This document shows positions 36,601 to 43,769 of a stretch of DNA of 60,147 bases, piece by piece. Source of the stretch: Myroides odoratimimus (GTDB lineage Bacteria > Bacteroidota > Bacteroidia > Flavobacteriales > Flavobacteriaceae); contig NZ_BCMQ01000020.1 in assembly GCF_001485415.1 (NCBI RefSeq), forward strand, positions 1 through 60,147, given 5' to 3'. Both the position numbers and the translations under genes were made by a program. Numbering within the stretch: the first letter of the stretch is position 1; the number at the start of each line of letters is the position of its first letter. The notes beneath the pieces were generated by a model. The model had not been told where the DNA came from. It ran no database searches and saw nothing but the letters and a program-made list of their open reading frames with translations.

Positions 36601-37006
36601 AAATTATACTACTGATCTATTAAATACCTGGACCCCTAATAACCCTAATGCAACATTACCTGGAATTATTGGAAATGATTATAATGGGAACTACACAGAT
36701 AATGACAACTGGATGTTAGCAAAATGGTTTGATGGAGGTGATCATGGAAGTTCATATAAACATTTAGACATTTGGACTAAAGAAATTAGTTATATCCGAA
36801 TCAGTAGTATTCGTTTAGGATATACTCTACCAAAGGATCTATTAAAAAAGATGAGAATAGACAATGTACGTTTTACAGTTGAAGGACGTAACTTATTTGT
36901 ATTTGGAACGAATTACAATGGCTATTTCGATCCAGAGACTTATGGTAATATTTATACTCAACCTATTCAAAAGTCGTTCACTTTAGGGTTAAACGTTACT
37001 TTCTAA
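33647..37006 (+). CDS. SusC/RagA-type TonB-linked outer-membrane protein
   Basis: 1119 residues. The signal peptide ends at LAFAQ. A carboxypeptidase-regulatory-like domain (about 22-110, with LPGASVIVETQ and IRISFIGYES) is followed by LNEVVITGYQTIEKRKLTS (TonB box and SusC signature). The plug contains GSPGAPAKIRIRGTASLNGP, DPLWVLDGMPL and ITILKDASATAIYGARAANG. The barrel ends in KSFTLGLNVTF. It forms the import channel with the SusD-like lid encoded 13 bp downstream. Given the adjacent metalloprotease, oligopeptides are the favoured cargo, but glycans cannot be excluded. Confidence 0.95.
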   Translation: MKKLFLLFSLLTISLAFAQEKRVITGLVQDSVDKLGLPGASVIVETQTVSNATSQAGIVESTSIGTMTDFDGNFTLEVPQDTKSIRISFIGYESKLITLNTKGHYVVTLGADPDILNEVVITGYQTIEKRKLTSSVAQVSMAEINQNGVASVDQMLAGQVAGMSVVNQTGSPGAPAKIRIRGTASLNGPQDPLWVLDGMPLEGNDVPNFNDKDNIDQLQNFSIAGLNPDDIQDITILKDASATAIYGARAANGVILITTKKGKKGEMKVNFTANTFVNERPDFKKLNLMNSDQKVDFELMLAGRSDIYNDRSNQGEVMRILNGSNELDMYRNGGFDALSSATQASINNLRKTNTDWGKEVFRPTFNQQYGLSLSGGNDVSDYYFSLGYFNEEGTTIGTGFERYNITLKNNYQVSDKLKVGIGLFGTQSKKKNFVTDIDSSINPVNYSRNANPYLSPYNEDGSYMYDKDISGFSDRYVPFNFAEERANTSYELINKSFKAVFDLEYQILNDLKLTSQLGLQLDKNDTEKYLGKETYSTRKFREGTRYWDSNAKEFKYFLPDGGIIENFNDDSFQYNWKTQATYNAIFNDMHEVDVMAGMEIRKTDNTIIRSKGFGYDAHTLTTKPIIFPEGNVDATQKLYETYKKTRNENAYASFFATASYTFNRKYTVFGSVRADGSNLFGVDPKYRYVPLWAVSGSWDVTREKFMENLDFISNLRLRASYGLQGNIDRTTSPFLIGDYSTSTILPGYPESTIQISSAPNGTLRWEKTTNTNFGFDLGLFNNRISIAVDAYNRKSTDLIGLRALPLETGFEWTNMNWAQVTNKGYEIAITTRNISTPDFSWTTTFNFARNKSKVDKIQVFDTETLPSREGLPVNSAFVIKTAGFDDKGNLLFWKDGAKVSGTEFFKLSDPMADFMPGYMVQSSLTNEEYRDLFTYAGDRDPKFTGGLINTVRIKNFDLTVSAAFNLKQTVQATPSYNMAKVDPGRNYTTDLLNTWTPNNPNATLPGIIGNDYNGNYTDNDNWMLAKWFDGGDHGSSYKHLDIWTKEISYIRISSIRLGYTLPKDLLKKMRIDNVRFTVEGRNLFVFGTNYNGYFDPETYGNIYTQPIQKSFTLGLNVTF

Positions 37007-37019
37007 AAACAGACTAATC

Positions 37020-38348
37020 ATGAAAAAATTAATATTAATACTTAGTAGTTTATTCTTTGGGTTAACAACTGTTAGTTGTGATAGCTTTTTAGATATAGAA
37101 CCAGAAGGAAAAATCATACCTAAGACAACTGAGGATTACAGAAAGCTGATGACTACAGCATACTTCAACTATCCTAAACATAAATCAACTAGTAATTTCC
37201 GTACTGATGAAGTAAGGATAGTTATGGATGAGGGATCAACAAACTTTATTTCTGTAAAAGACATCTACTCATTCCAAGATGTTAATCCTCATAAACAAAC
37301 TAAGAGCTTTGGTTACTCACAGTTTTATAAATCAATCTTCTATACAAATGATTTGATTAATAATGGAGTAAATACCATGCAAGCTGGAGATCAAAAAGAA
37401 CAGTTGTTAGGAGAAGCTTACGGGTTAAGAGCTTTAGCATATTTTGACCTTGTAAATTTATATGCAAAACCATATAACAAAGCTACTGCTTCAACGGATT
37501 TGGCAATCGTAATATATCTTGAACATGATATTGAAGAGCGCAAAAAGAAATCGACTATGGCAGAAGTTTATGCTCAGATTCATTCAGATATTGACAATGC
37601 TAAAAAGCATCTAAAAGTAACTATTTATGAAGCAGGGCAAAATTATCGTTTCACAGTAGCCGCAATATACGCTTTAGAAGCAAAAGTAAATCTATATCAA
37701 AAAGAATACGAAGCAGCTCTTATAAGTGTAGATAAAGCTTTACAATACAAAAGTACATTAGAGGACTTAAATAAAGATCCTAAAACGTCTGTTGCTAGTT
37801 TTAAATCAGTAGAATCAATATTAGCTTTAGAAGAAGGCCTTGATTCTGAATTAAAGCCTACAGCATTACTTTCTGATGAGCTTTACAATCTTTTTGATAG
37901 AGAAAATGATCTTCGCTTTAATGCTTCTTTCGAACTTGCAAAAGGATCTTACATTAGCAAAAAAACGGGGACAGCTGAAATGAAAGCTTCATTCCGTACT
38001 GCTGAATTATATATGATTAAAGCTGAAGCATTAGGTCATTTAAATAGATTATCTGAAGCGAAAAGCGCAATTGAGAAATTGATAGTTAGTAGATATAAGC
38101 CAGAAGCTGCTGCAAAGGTAATACAGCAACTTTCTGGTTTAGATCAAAAAGGCTTTATCTCTTTTATACTTGAAGAAAGAAATAAAGAGTTCGCTTTAGA
38201 AGGTCACAGATGGTTTGACTTAAGACGTTTACATCAAAAGCAAATCATTCATAAATTTGGAGAAGACACGTTTATTTTAACTGAAAATGATTTGAGATAT
38301 ACGTTGCCTTTCCCATTAGAAGCAAGAGAAAACAACCCAAATCTATAG
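37020..38348 (+). CDS. SusD/RagB-type surface lipoprotein
   Basis: 442 residues, rather short for the family (often 480-650). The lipoprotein signal ends in TVSC (Cys20), followed by Asp-Ser-Phe-Leu-Asp-Ile. The typical SusD N-terminus continues EPEGKIIPKTTEDYRKLM. TPR-like helices contain LLGEAYGLRALAYFDLVNLY. The C-terminal signature FILEERNKEFALEGHRWFDL is present. It pairs with the SusC protein as the ligand-binding lid. Shortness suggests loss of surface loops and perhaps a small ligand such as a peptide. It is closed off by a terminator. Confidence 0.93.
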   Translation: MKKLILILSSLFFGLTTVSCDSFLDIEPEGKIIPKTTEDYRKLMTTAYFNYPKHKSTSNFRTDEVRIVMDEGSTNFISVKDIYSFQDVNPHKQTKSFGYSQFYKSIFYTNDLINNGVNTMQAGDQKEQLLGEAYGLRALAYFDLVNLYAKPYNKATASTDLAIVIYLEHDIEERKKKSTMAEVYAQIHSDIDNAKKHLKVTIYEAGQNYRFTVAAIYALEAKVNLYQKEYEAALISVDKALQYKSTLEDLNKDPKTSVASFKSVESILALEEGLDSELKPTALLSDELYNLFDRENDLRFNASFELAKGSYISKKTGTAEMKASFRTAELYMIKAEALGHLNRLSEAKSAIEKLIVSRYKPEAAAKVIQQLSGLDQKGFISFILEERNKEFALEGHRWFDLRRLHQKQIIHKFGEDTFILTENDLRYTLPFPLEARENNPNL

Positions 38349-38368
38349 TCTTCGCCAGACTCATAACC

Positions 38369-38399
38369 AAAAAAGCCACTCGATATGAGTGGCTTTTTT
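38369..38399 (+). terminator. terminator of the SusC/SusD unit
   Basis: A 13-bp stem (38369-38381 with 38387-38399), 5-base loop and terminal T run lie 20 bp after the SusD stop and before the response-regulator promoter. Confidence 0.85.
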
Positions 38400-38436
38400 A
38401 ATATCCTCCATCCGTTCTTATAGCCTAAAGCTCTAC

Positions 38437-38468
38437 TTGCTAAGTATAAATTATATTTTATACTTTTG
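38437..38468 (+). promoter_or_regulatory. promoter of the LytTR response regulator
   Basis: TTG (38437-38439), 21-bp spacer, TACTTTTG (38461-38468), and an ATG 17 bp further. With the terminator just upstream, the regulator is transcribed independently of SusC/SusD. Confidence 0.7.
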
Positions 38469-38485
38469 TACAAATTTATCACCAC

Positions 38486-39247
38486 ATGAAAATTGCTATA
38501 GTAGAAGACGAAAGCTTAGCTTCAAATTACTTACATTCTTTGCTTTTAAAACAAGAGCACCTTTCTATAGATGATATAGTTATCTTATCATCTGTAAAGG
38601 AAGCTACTGCCTTCTTTTTAGCAAATAAAGTTGATTTGATTTTCATGGATATCCATTTAGGTGATGGAAAGAGTTTAGAAATATTCGAACATATAGAGAT
38701 AAAAACACCTATTATCTTTATTACTGCTTATGATTCTTATGCTATACAAGTGTTTAAGCAGTTCACGATTGACTACATACTGAAACCATTTACTAGTGAA
38801 GAATTAGATGATGCTCTAATTAAGTTTAAAGAGATTAGTAAACAATTTGAGATTGCTCCAACATTAGATAGTTTAGCTAAAATAGAAAATGGGAATGATT
38901 CTTCAATCAAAGAACGTTTTCTAGTAAATAATGGACATAAACTAAAGTCTATAGAAAAAGATCAAATAGCGTACTTTGTTGCTTCTGGTAAACATTTATT
39001 CCTGTATACTTTTGATAACAATTCATACATCTATGATGATACAATAAAAGATATTATTAGTAAACTAGATAGTAAAACCTTCTTCAAAATAAATAGAAAG
39101 TATATCATTAATATAAAATCAGTAGCTGATATTATTAAACATAATAGTCAAAAAATAGAACTTAAGATTACTCCAAACCCTGAAGATGAGTCTCCTATTT
39201 TAGTAAGTAAAAACCAAATACTAGATCTTAAAACTTGGTTGAGTTAA
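38486..39247 (+). CDS. LytTR-family response regulator
   Basis: 253 residues. The receiver domain (1-120) starts MKIAIVEDESLASNYL, has Asp55 in VDLIFMDIHLGDG as the phosphorylation site, and the conserved Lys in DYILKPF. The LytTR DNA-binding domain (about 150-250) has RFLVNNGHKLKSIEKDQIAY and FFKINRKYIINIKSV. It is the natural partner of the LytS-type kinase at 29369, 7.6 kb upstream, across the protease-SusC-SusD genes. It has its own promoter. The likely target is the intervening operon or the namZ-kinase unit; no LytTR direct repeats could be identified by eye. Confidence 0.9.
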   Translation: MKIAIVEDESLASNYLHSLLLKQEHLSIDDIVILSSVKEATAFFLANKVDLIFMDIHLGDGKSLEIFEHIEIKTPIIFITAYDSYAIQVFKQFTIDYILKPFTSEELDDALIKFKEISKQFEIAPTLDSLAKIENGNDSSIKERFLVNNGHKLKSIEKDQIAYFVASGKHLFLYTFDNNSYIYDDTIKDIISKLDSKTFFKINRKYIINIKSVADIIKHNSQKIELKITPNPEDESPILVSKNQILDLKTWLS

Positions 39248-39319
39248 TTATTCATACACTCATTATTATAAAGGCTAAATTTTCTAATACTTTTAAGATA
39301 ACTCAGTACTTATAATTGT

Positions 39320-39327
39320 TATATTTG
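39320..39327 (+). promoter_or_regulatory. -7 box before the small amphipathic protein
   Basis: TATATTTG matches TAnnTTTG and lies 30 bp before the ATG at 39358. The -33 region is weak (TTTTAAG). Confidence 0.45.
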
Positions 39328-39357
39328 AGATAACACAATAACATAAACTAAAAAAAT

Positions 39358-39564
39358 ATGGATTTAGGTGAGCGCTTAATCAACTTTGTTGATACGATAT
39401 TAGATATGTTTAACGCTATAAAAGGTTATTTAGAAAATGCTGTAGCTTTTTTTGAAAAACTAAAAAACAAAATCTTAGAACTTCTAGAGTATTTTACTGA
39501 ACAAGTAGAAGACATCACAGAAGAAAACTTGAAAGCATTAGAAGAAGAGCACTTCTTCATCTAA
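39358..39564 (+). CDS. small acidic amphipathic protein
   Basis: 68 residues with no family I recognise. It is almost wholly predicted helix: hydrophobic residues recur every three to four positions (LINFVDTILDMFNAIKGYLE and FFEKLKNKILELLEYF), with a strongly acidic tail (EQVEDITEENLKALEEEHF). There is no signal peptide and no Cys. An amphipathic helix could bind a membrane surface or form a coiled coil. It has its own -7 promoter box and ends 3 bp from the convergent YkgJ-like gene. A real gene seems likely but remains unproven. Confidence 0.6.
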   Translation: MDLGERLINFVDTILDMFNAIKGYLENAVAFFEKLKNKILELLEYFTEQVEDITEENLKALEEEHFFI

Positions 39565-39567
39565 TAC

Positions 39568-40065
39568 TTATTTTAATATAATTCGTCTCTTCATCTCCTC
39601 TACTACTTCATAAGCAGCAGGACATATCGCTACATTTTTAAGTGTAAGATTAGATATCTGATTAAACTTCTTTCTATCTGTGTGAGGATATTCACGACAT
39701 GCTTTAGGTCGAACTTCATATATCATACAGTAATTTTCATTATCTAAAAATGTACAAGGGAGACTCTGTAAGACATAATCACGATCCTCATCGATATATA
39801 GGTATTTATCTATAAATTGCTGAGGTTTCATTTTTAAATGCTTAGCGATACGTTCTATATCCGCATTCGTAAAAAGAGGTCCAGTTGTTTTACAACAATT
39901 AGCACAACTCAAACAATCTGTTTTCTTAAACACATTGTCATGTATTTCTTGCATTTGATAATCTAAATCTTTAGGTGCTTTCTTTTTTAGTTTATCAAAA
40001 TACTTTTTATTTTCATTATGCTTATCTTTGGCCAACTTGGGAAGTTGTGAAAGTGTTTTATCCAT
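39568..40065 (-). CDS. YkgJ-family cysteine-cluster protein
   Basis: 165 residues with the Cys pattern of the YkgJ family (PF03692, putative Zn or Fe-S cluster binding). The motifs are CLSCANCC around residue 52, then PCTFLDNENYCMIYEVRPKA, followed by Cys in KACREYPHTDR and Cys in VAICPAAYEV. The function of the family is not settled; metal chelation or an Fe-S cluster is proposed. It is divergent from the methyltransferase gene (64 bp gap). A minus-strand TAATTTTG box at 40083-40090 could be its promoter. Confidence 0.85.
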   Translation of the reverse strand: MDKTLSQLPKLAKDKHNENKKYFDKLKKKAPKDLDYQMQEIHDNVFKKTDCLSCANCCKTTGPLFTNADIERIAKHLKMKPQQFIDKYLYIDEDRDYVLQSLPCTFLDNENYCMIYEVRPKACREYPHTDRKKFNQISNLTLKNVAICPAAYEVVEEMKRRIILK

Positions 40066-40128
40066 TTGTATTCTTTTGGATACAAAATTACAACAACTCT
40101 ACTTTAATTTTAAAAGAAAGATTAAATA

Positions 40129-40839
40129 ATGAAAGACCTTTTAGGAAAAGCTATTTTAGATTTTCAGACAAATAATCATCCACAGAATGTAATCACCGAA
40201 ACAGATATCTCTGAAGCAGAAGAAATGGATATTGCTTATCTATTTAGAAGTTATAAAGAGATGCCAAAGATCGAACAGAAGGCTCTTAACCTAGCTAAAG
40301 GAAGAATACTTGACGTAGGATGTGGGGCTGGTACTCACTCTTTTTATCTACAAGAAAAAGGAGCTGATGTAAAAGCTATAGATATTTCTCCTAACTCTAT
40401 AGAAGCTTGTAAACTAAGAGGAATCAAAAATACATCAGTTCAAAATTTACTAGATTTAACAAACGAAAAATTCGATACCATTCTACTATTAATGAACGGT
40501 ACAGGTATCTTCGGAAGATTAATAAATACAACTAAGTATCTACAGCATTTAAAATCTTTATTAAACCCTGGTGGGCAAATACTAATTGATAGTTCTGATT
40601 TAATCTATATGTTTGATGAAGACGAAGATGGAGGTAAATGGATACCAATGGAAAATAAAGATTATTATGGAGAATTAACCTTTACTGTTGAATACAAAGG
40701 AGAAATTGATGATCCCCTTGAATGGCTTTATCTTGATTATAACACACTCCAAAACGCTGCTCATAGCAATGGACTAGAATGCGAACTTATTACAGAAGGT
40801 GATAACTATGATTATCTAGCAAGACTAAGTATTCAATAA
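40129..40839 (+). CDS. class I SAM-dependent methyltransferase
   Basis: 236 residues of Rossmann-type methyltransferase. Motif I is ILDVGCGAGTHSFYLQEKGA (Asp62 to Gly68 core). The acidic residue binding the ribose is in VKAIDISPNSIEAC, and motif IV-like FDTILLLMNGTG and LNPGGQILIDSSDL follow. The acceptor substrate is unknown. It is divergent from the YkgJ-like gene and convergent with the DUF2059 gene across a shared terminator. Confidence 0.88.
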   Translation: MKDLLGKAILDFQTNNHPQNVITETDISEAEEMDIAYLFRSYKEMPKIEQKALNLAKGRILDVGCGAGTHSFYLQEKGADVKAIDISPNSIEACKLRGIKNTSVQNLLDLTNEKFDTILLLMNGTGIFGRLINTTKYLQHLKSLLNPGGQILIDSSDLIYMFDEDEDGGKWIPMENKDYYGELTFTVEYKGEIDDPLEWLYLDYNTLQNAAHSNGLECELITEGDNYDYLARLSIQ

Positions 40840-40849
40840 ATCGAACAAT

Positions 40850-40885
40850 AAAAAAAGCTCTATGTTTTCACACAGAGCTTTTTTT
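40850..40885. terminator. bidirectional terminator
   Basis: A 12-bp stem (40850-40861 with 40874-40885) has A/T runs on both sides and a 12-base loop that can pair further (TG/CA). It lies between convergent stops at 40839 and 40887. Confidence 0.8.
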
Positions 40886-40886
40886 A

Positions 40887-41291
40887 TTATTCTTGCATAT
40901 ACTTCATCATAATACCTTGTAGTCCTACTGCCCACTCCTCACCAACTTTTTGACCTTTTTCAAAAAGCACTTCACTCTTATCACTAAGTTTTTTACCTAC
41001 TGGAGACTCATAAAACTGTATAAGTTGCTTAACATCCTCATGACTAAATTCTGTCATATACATCTCTGCCATCTTATCTACTAAAACAACCATGCTTGCT
41101 TTTAATTCTTTTTCAAAATCTGCACGTTTAGTTTCCTCTACATTTAATGACAATTCTTTAGTTAACAATTCAAACGTCTTTAATTGTCCGCTCAAATCCA
41201 TATACTTTTTAGTATCAGCTTTAAATGCATCTTGTGCAAAAGAAAACTGAGCTACTAATACCATTGCAAAAGCAAGTATTATTTTTCTCAT
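40887..41291 (-). CDS. secreted DUF2059-family protein
   Basis: 134 residues. The signal peptide (MRKIILAFAMVLVAQFSFAQ) directs it to the periplasm. The remaining helix-rich domain has the DUF2059 signature: EFSHEDVKQLIQFYESPVGK and KLSDKSEVLFEKGQKVGEEW. The family has no firm biochemical role. It ends at the bidirectional terminator and lies 39 bp downstream of queE on the same strand, so it may be co-transcribed with it without any functional link. Confidence 0.85.
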   Translation of the reverse strand: MRKIILAFAMVLVAQFSFAQDAFKADTKKYMDLSGQLKTFELLTKELSLNVEETKRADFEKELKASMVVLVDKMAEMYMTEFSHEDVKQLIQFYESPVGKKLSDKSEVLFEKGQKVGEEWAVGLQGIMMKYMQE

Positions 41292-41330
41292 AGTTTTTAT
41301 TTTTAAACCTTCTTGTAAATTTAAAGCTAT

Positions 41331-41963
41331 TTAAGGAATATCCAAATATTTATGTGTTTGAACAGAAATTTTCCACTTAGGGTTTTTCTTTACATAATCA
41401 ACAATAAGAGGATTCATCTCAGCGCGTTTACTCCACTCCACTTGTAATAACAACAGTGCATCTTTATTAACTCTTGCTGCTTGCTCTTCTGCAAAAATGA
41501 AGTCATGCTTATTGTATATCACTACTTTTAATTCATTTGCTGCGTCATACACACTTTGAGTTGGTAATTTATTCTTTTTAGGAGATAAACATATCCAATC
41601 AAAATCACCTGTTAAATCATAAGCACCAGACGTTTCAATATTCGTTTGTAGACCCGCTTTCTTTAATTCGGCTGTAATTACATCTAAGTTATACATCAAA
41701 GGCTCTCCTCCTGTTATAACAGCTAAATTAGCTTCTTTACCAGCACGTGACACTATCTGTTGAACATCAGTTAAAGGATGTAATTCAGCGTCCCAACTCT
41801 CTTTTACATCACACCAATGACATCCAACATCACACCCACCTAATCTAATAAAATACGCTGCATGACCAGAATAAAATCCTTCACCTTGAATAGTATAAAA
41901 CTCTTCCATTAGAGGTAATATTCTCCCTTCATCTAATGCTTCTTTATCGTAATCTTTCGTCAT
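41331..41963 (-). CDS. queE: 7-carboxy-7-deazaguanine synthase
   Basis: 210 residues of the radical-SAM enzyme that makes the 7-deazaguanine core of queuosine. It converts 6-carboxytetrahydropterin to 7-carboxy-7-deazaguanine. The CX3CX2C cluster-binding motif is GGCDVGCHWC (Cys44, Cys48, Cys51), preceded by EEFYTIQGEGFYSGHAA. VITGGEPLMYNL and ETSGAYDL follow. Length is normal. A TATCTTTG box with a distant TTG lies 23-56 bp upstream. The window also carries queA, the later enzyme of the same pathway. Confidence 0.95.
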   Translation of the reverse strand: MTKDYDKEALDEGRILPLMEEFYTIQGEGFYSGHAAYFIRLGGCDVGCHWCDVKESWDAELHPLTDVQQIVSRAGKEANLAVITGGEPLMYNLDVITAELKKAGLQTNIETSGAYDLTGDFDWICLSPKKNKLPTQSVYDAANELKVVIYNKHDFIFAEEQAARVNKDALLLLQVEWSKRAEMNPLIVDYVKKNPKWKISVQTHKYLDIP

Positions 41964-41985
41964 TTTACTTTTTACATTAAGACAG

Positions 41986-42019
41986 CAAAGATAAACGATA
42001 ATAACATTCTAATAAGCAA
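41986..42019 (-). promoter_or_regulatory. promoter of queE
   Basis: Minus strand TATCTTTG (41993-41986) is preceded by TTG (42019-42017) at 23 bp, the upper end of the usual range. The queE ATG is 23 bp downstream. Confidence 0.5.
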
Positions 42020-42027
42020 TAACAAAA

Positions 42028-42059
42028 AAAACTCAACTGTAAAATAACAATTGAGTTTT
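42028..42059 (-). terminator. terminator of the TPR-protein gene
   Basis: A 9-bp outer stem (42028-42036 with 42051-42059) and a further TGT/ACA pairing inside are followed on the minus strand by eight T. It lies 20 bp past the stop at 42080. Confidence 0.75.
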
Positions 42060-42079
42060 CTTGATATTTAATATTCTAA

Positions 42080-43735
42080 TTATTGTAATGCTTTAATAGT
42101 GTTTTTTGCAAACTCATTTTGAGGATCTAACTCTAATACTTTATTAAAGAACTTAATAGATTCTGTATTCTCTTCTTGATTTGCATGATAAGTTGCTAAT
42201 GAAGTATATGCTTCTATTACTCTGTCTTTATTATCGGCTTTATCTAAATCACCTGCTTCTGTAAGCTGTTTTATAAAGCCAGAATACGCTTCATATACTT
42301 TTTTATAAGCCTCATCGCCTTTAATAAGACGGTTAGTTCTAGCTTTAAAGAAATAAGCTTCAGCTAACTTTACATCACCTTCAATAGCTATTGCAAAATA
42401 TTTATCAGCTTCTTTCAAAGATTGTTCATTATTCCCACTCTCATCATCTCTTCCTAATACATAATAACAATATCCTGCGTAATAATTATCGTACACATAG
42501 TTACTTTGTCCTTTAATACCTCCTGAAATCACAAATACATCAATAGCTTCTTTTAGGTTATTCTTTCTGAATAATTCTAGGCCTAATGCATGGAATTCTT
42601 CTGCTACTTCTGGATCTACTTTGATAGCTTGTTTTAAACTTTCTATGCCTTTAGCATAATATCCATTGTTCTCCTTAGCGATATTCAAGTAACTAACACC
42701 TAAATATAGATGATCTCTACCAATAGTTTTTTTCGCTTTTGAAATATACTTTTCTAAACCTTCTACAGCTACAGCATAATTAGCATTATGGTATCCAGCA
42801 TAACCTAAGTATCTAAAAATACGATTATTCACTCCTTCTTCATTCTTAAGAGAATTAGCTAAGCTTTCTAATTTTGTGTACTCTCCTGTTACCAAAAGAA
42901 AATCAGCATACTTCATTCTTGCCTCAAGAGAGTTATCTGATGCACTGATATACTTTTGAAAATACTCTTCAGCTTTAACCATATTTTCCTCTTTTTTAGA
43001 ACTATCCTGAACAGACCATAAATAGTAACTATCAGCAATTTCTCTTAATGCAGGAGCATACTTTGGATTAACAGCTAAAATCTCTTCACATGCTTTTATA
43101 GCCTCAGCAAAACCACGACCTCTTTTAGTGATGATAGCCAATTGTAATTTAGCATCTAGCAGTGACTCATCATAAGATATCGCGTTTCTAAATGCAGAAA
43201 AAGCCTCATTAAAATTATTTTCAGCCAAATAAGCCTTACCTAAGATATTGTAAGCATTTGCATTAGTATAATCAGCATTAATAACATCTTGAGCTATTGC
43301 TATCGCTTCTTTTGGTAATTTATTCTCTGAAGAAATATAAGCTGAAGCAACTAATAACTTTTCATCATAATCCTTTTTTCGAATACTACTTAAAGCTTTA
43401 TCAAAATTCTCCTTCGCTAAGGATACATTGTTTTCTTCCAAGGCTAACTGTCCTAATCCAATGTAATTAAGAAAACCTTTACTCTTAATTGCTATACCCT
43501 TCTCAAAATAAGAGCGAGCAGATTCTACTTCATCTTCTAGTAAGAACACATCCCCTAGATAATAGTAGTTCTTACCATCATTAGGTTTACTTTCAACTAA
43601 AGACTTTAAAATAGCCTTTGCTTTATCATATTGTTCATCCTGAATAGCCTTCTTTGCTGTTTCTAAGTCTTGAGCAAAGCTAGTCGCACTAATTAGAGCT
43701 ATTGCAAGTAATGATTTTAGATTTCTTTTATTCAT
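42080..43735 (-). CDS. periplasmic tetratricopeptide-repeat protein
   Basis: 551 residues. After a signal peptide (to SFAQ, about 22) there are at least a dozen helix pairs of the TPR type, from KAILKSLVESKPNDGKNYYY to the C-terminal ESIKFFNKVLELDPQNEFAK. Typical Gly/Ala/Pro positions are seen, as in AYNILGKAYLAENNFNEAFS. It is a protein-protein interaction scaffold. It lies 34 bp after the PstS-like gene and beside the exbB-exbD-tonB operon, an order I associate with Flavobacteriaceae. A role in envelope or TonB-complex function is inferred from context only. Confidence 0.85.
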   Translation of the reverse strand: MNKRNLKSLLAIALISATSFAQDLETAKKAIQDEQYDKAKAILKSLVESKPNDGKNYYYLGDVFLLEDEVESARSYFEKGIAIKSKGFLNYIGLGQLALEENNVSLAKENFDKALSSIRKKDYDEKLLVASAYISSENKLPKEAIAIAQDVINADYTNANAYNILGKAYLAENNFNEAFSAFRNAISYDESLLDAKLQLAIITKRGRGFAEAIKACEEILAVNPKYAPALREIADSYYLWSVQDSSKKEENMVKAEEYFQKYISASDNSLEARMKYADFLLVTGEYTKLESLANSLKNEEGVNNRIFRYLGYAGYHNANYAVAVEGLEKYISKAKKTIGRDHLYLGVSYLNIAKENNGYYAKGIESLKQAIKVDPEVAEEFHALGLELFRKNNLKEAIDVFVISGGIKGQSNYVYDNYYAGYCYYVLGRDDESGNNEQSLKEADKYFAIAIEGDVKLAEAYFFKARTNRLIKGDEAYKKVYEAYSGFIKQLTEAGDLDKADNKDRVIEAYTSLATYHANQEENTESIKFFNKVLELDPQNEFAKNTIKALQ

Positions 43736-43769
43736 AATCTAGATATATAATTTGATTTAACGATTTTTC

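Noticed and set aside
37020..38348. SusD gene as a truncated pseudogene
   Set aside because: It is short, but lipobox, TPR-like core and the C-terminal FILEERNKEFALEGHRWFDL block are all intact, and a terminator follows normally.
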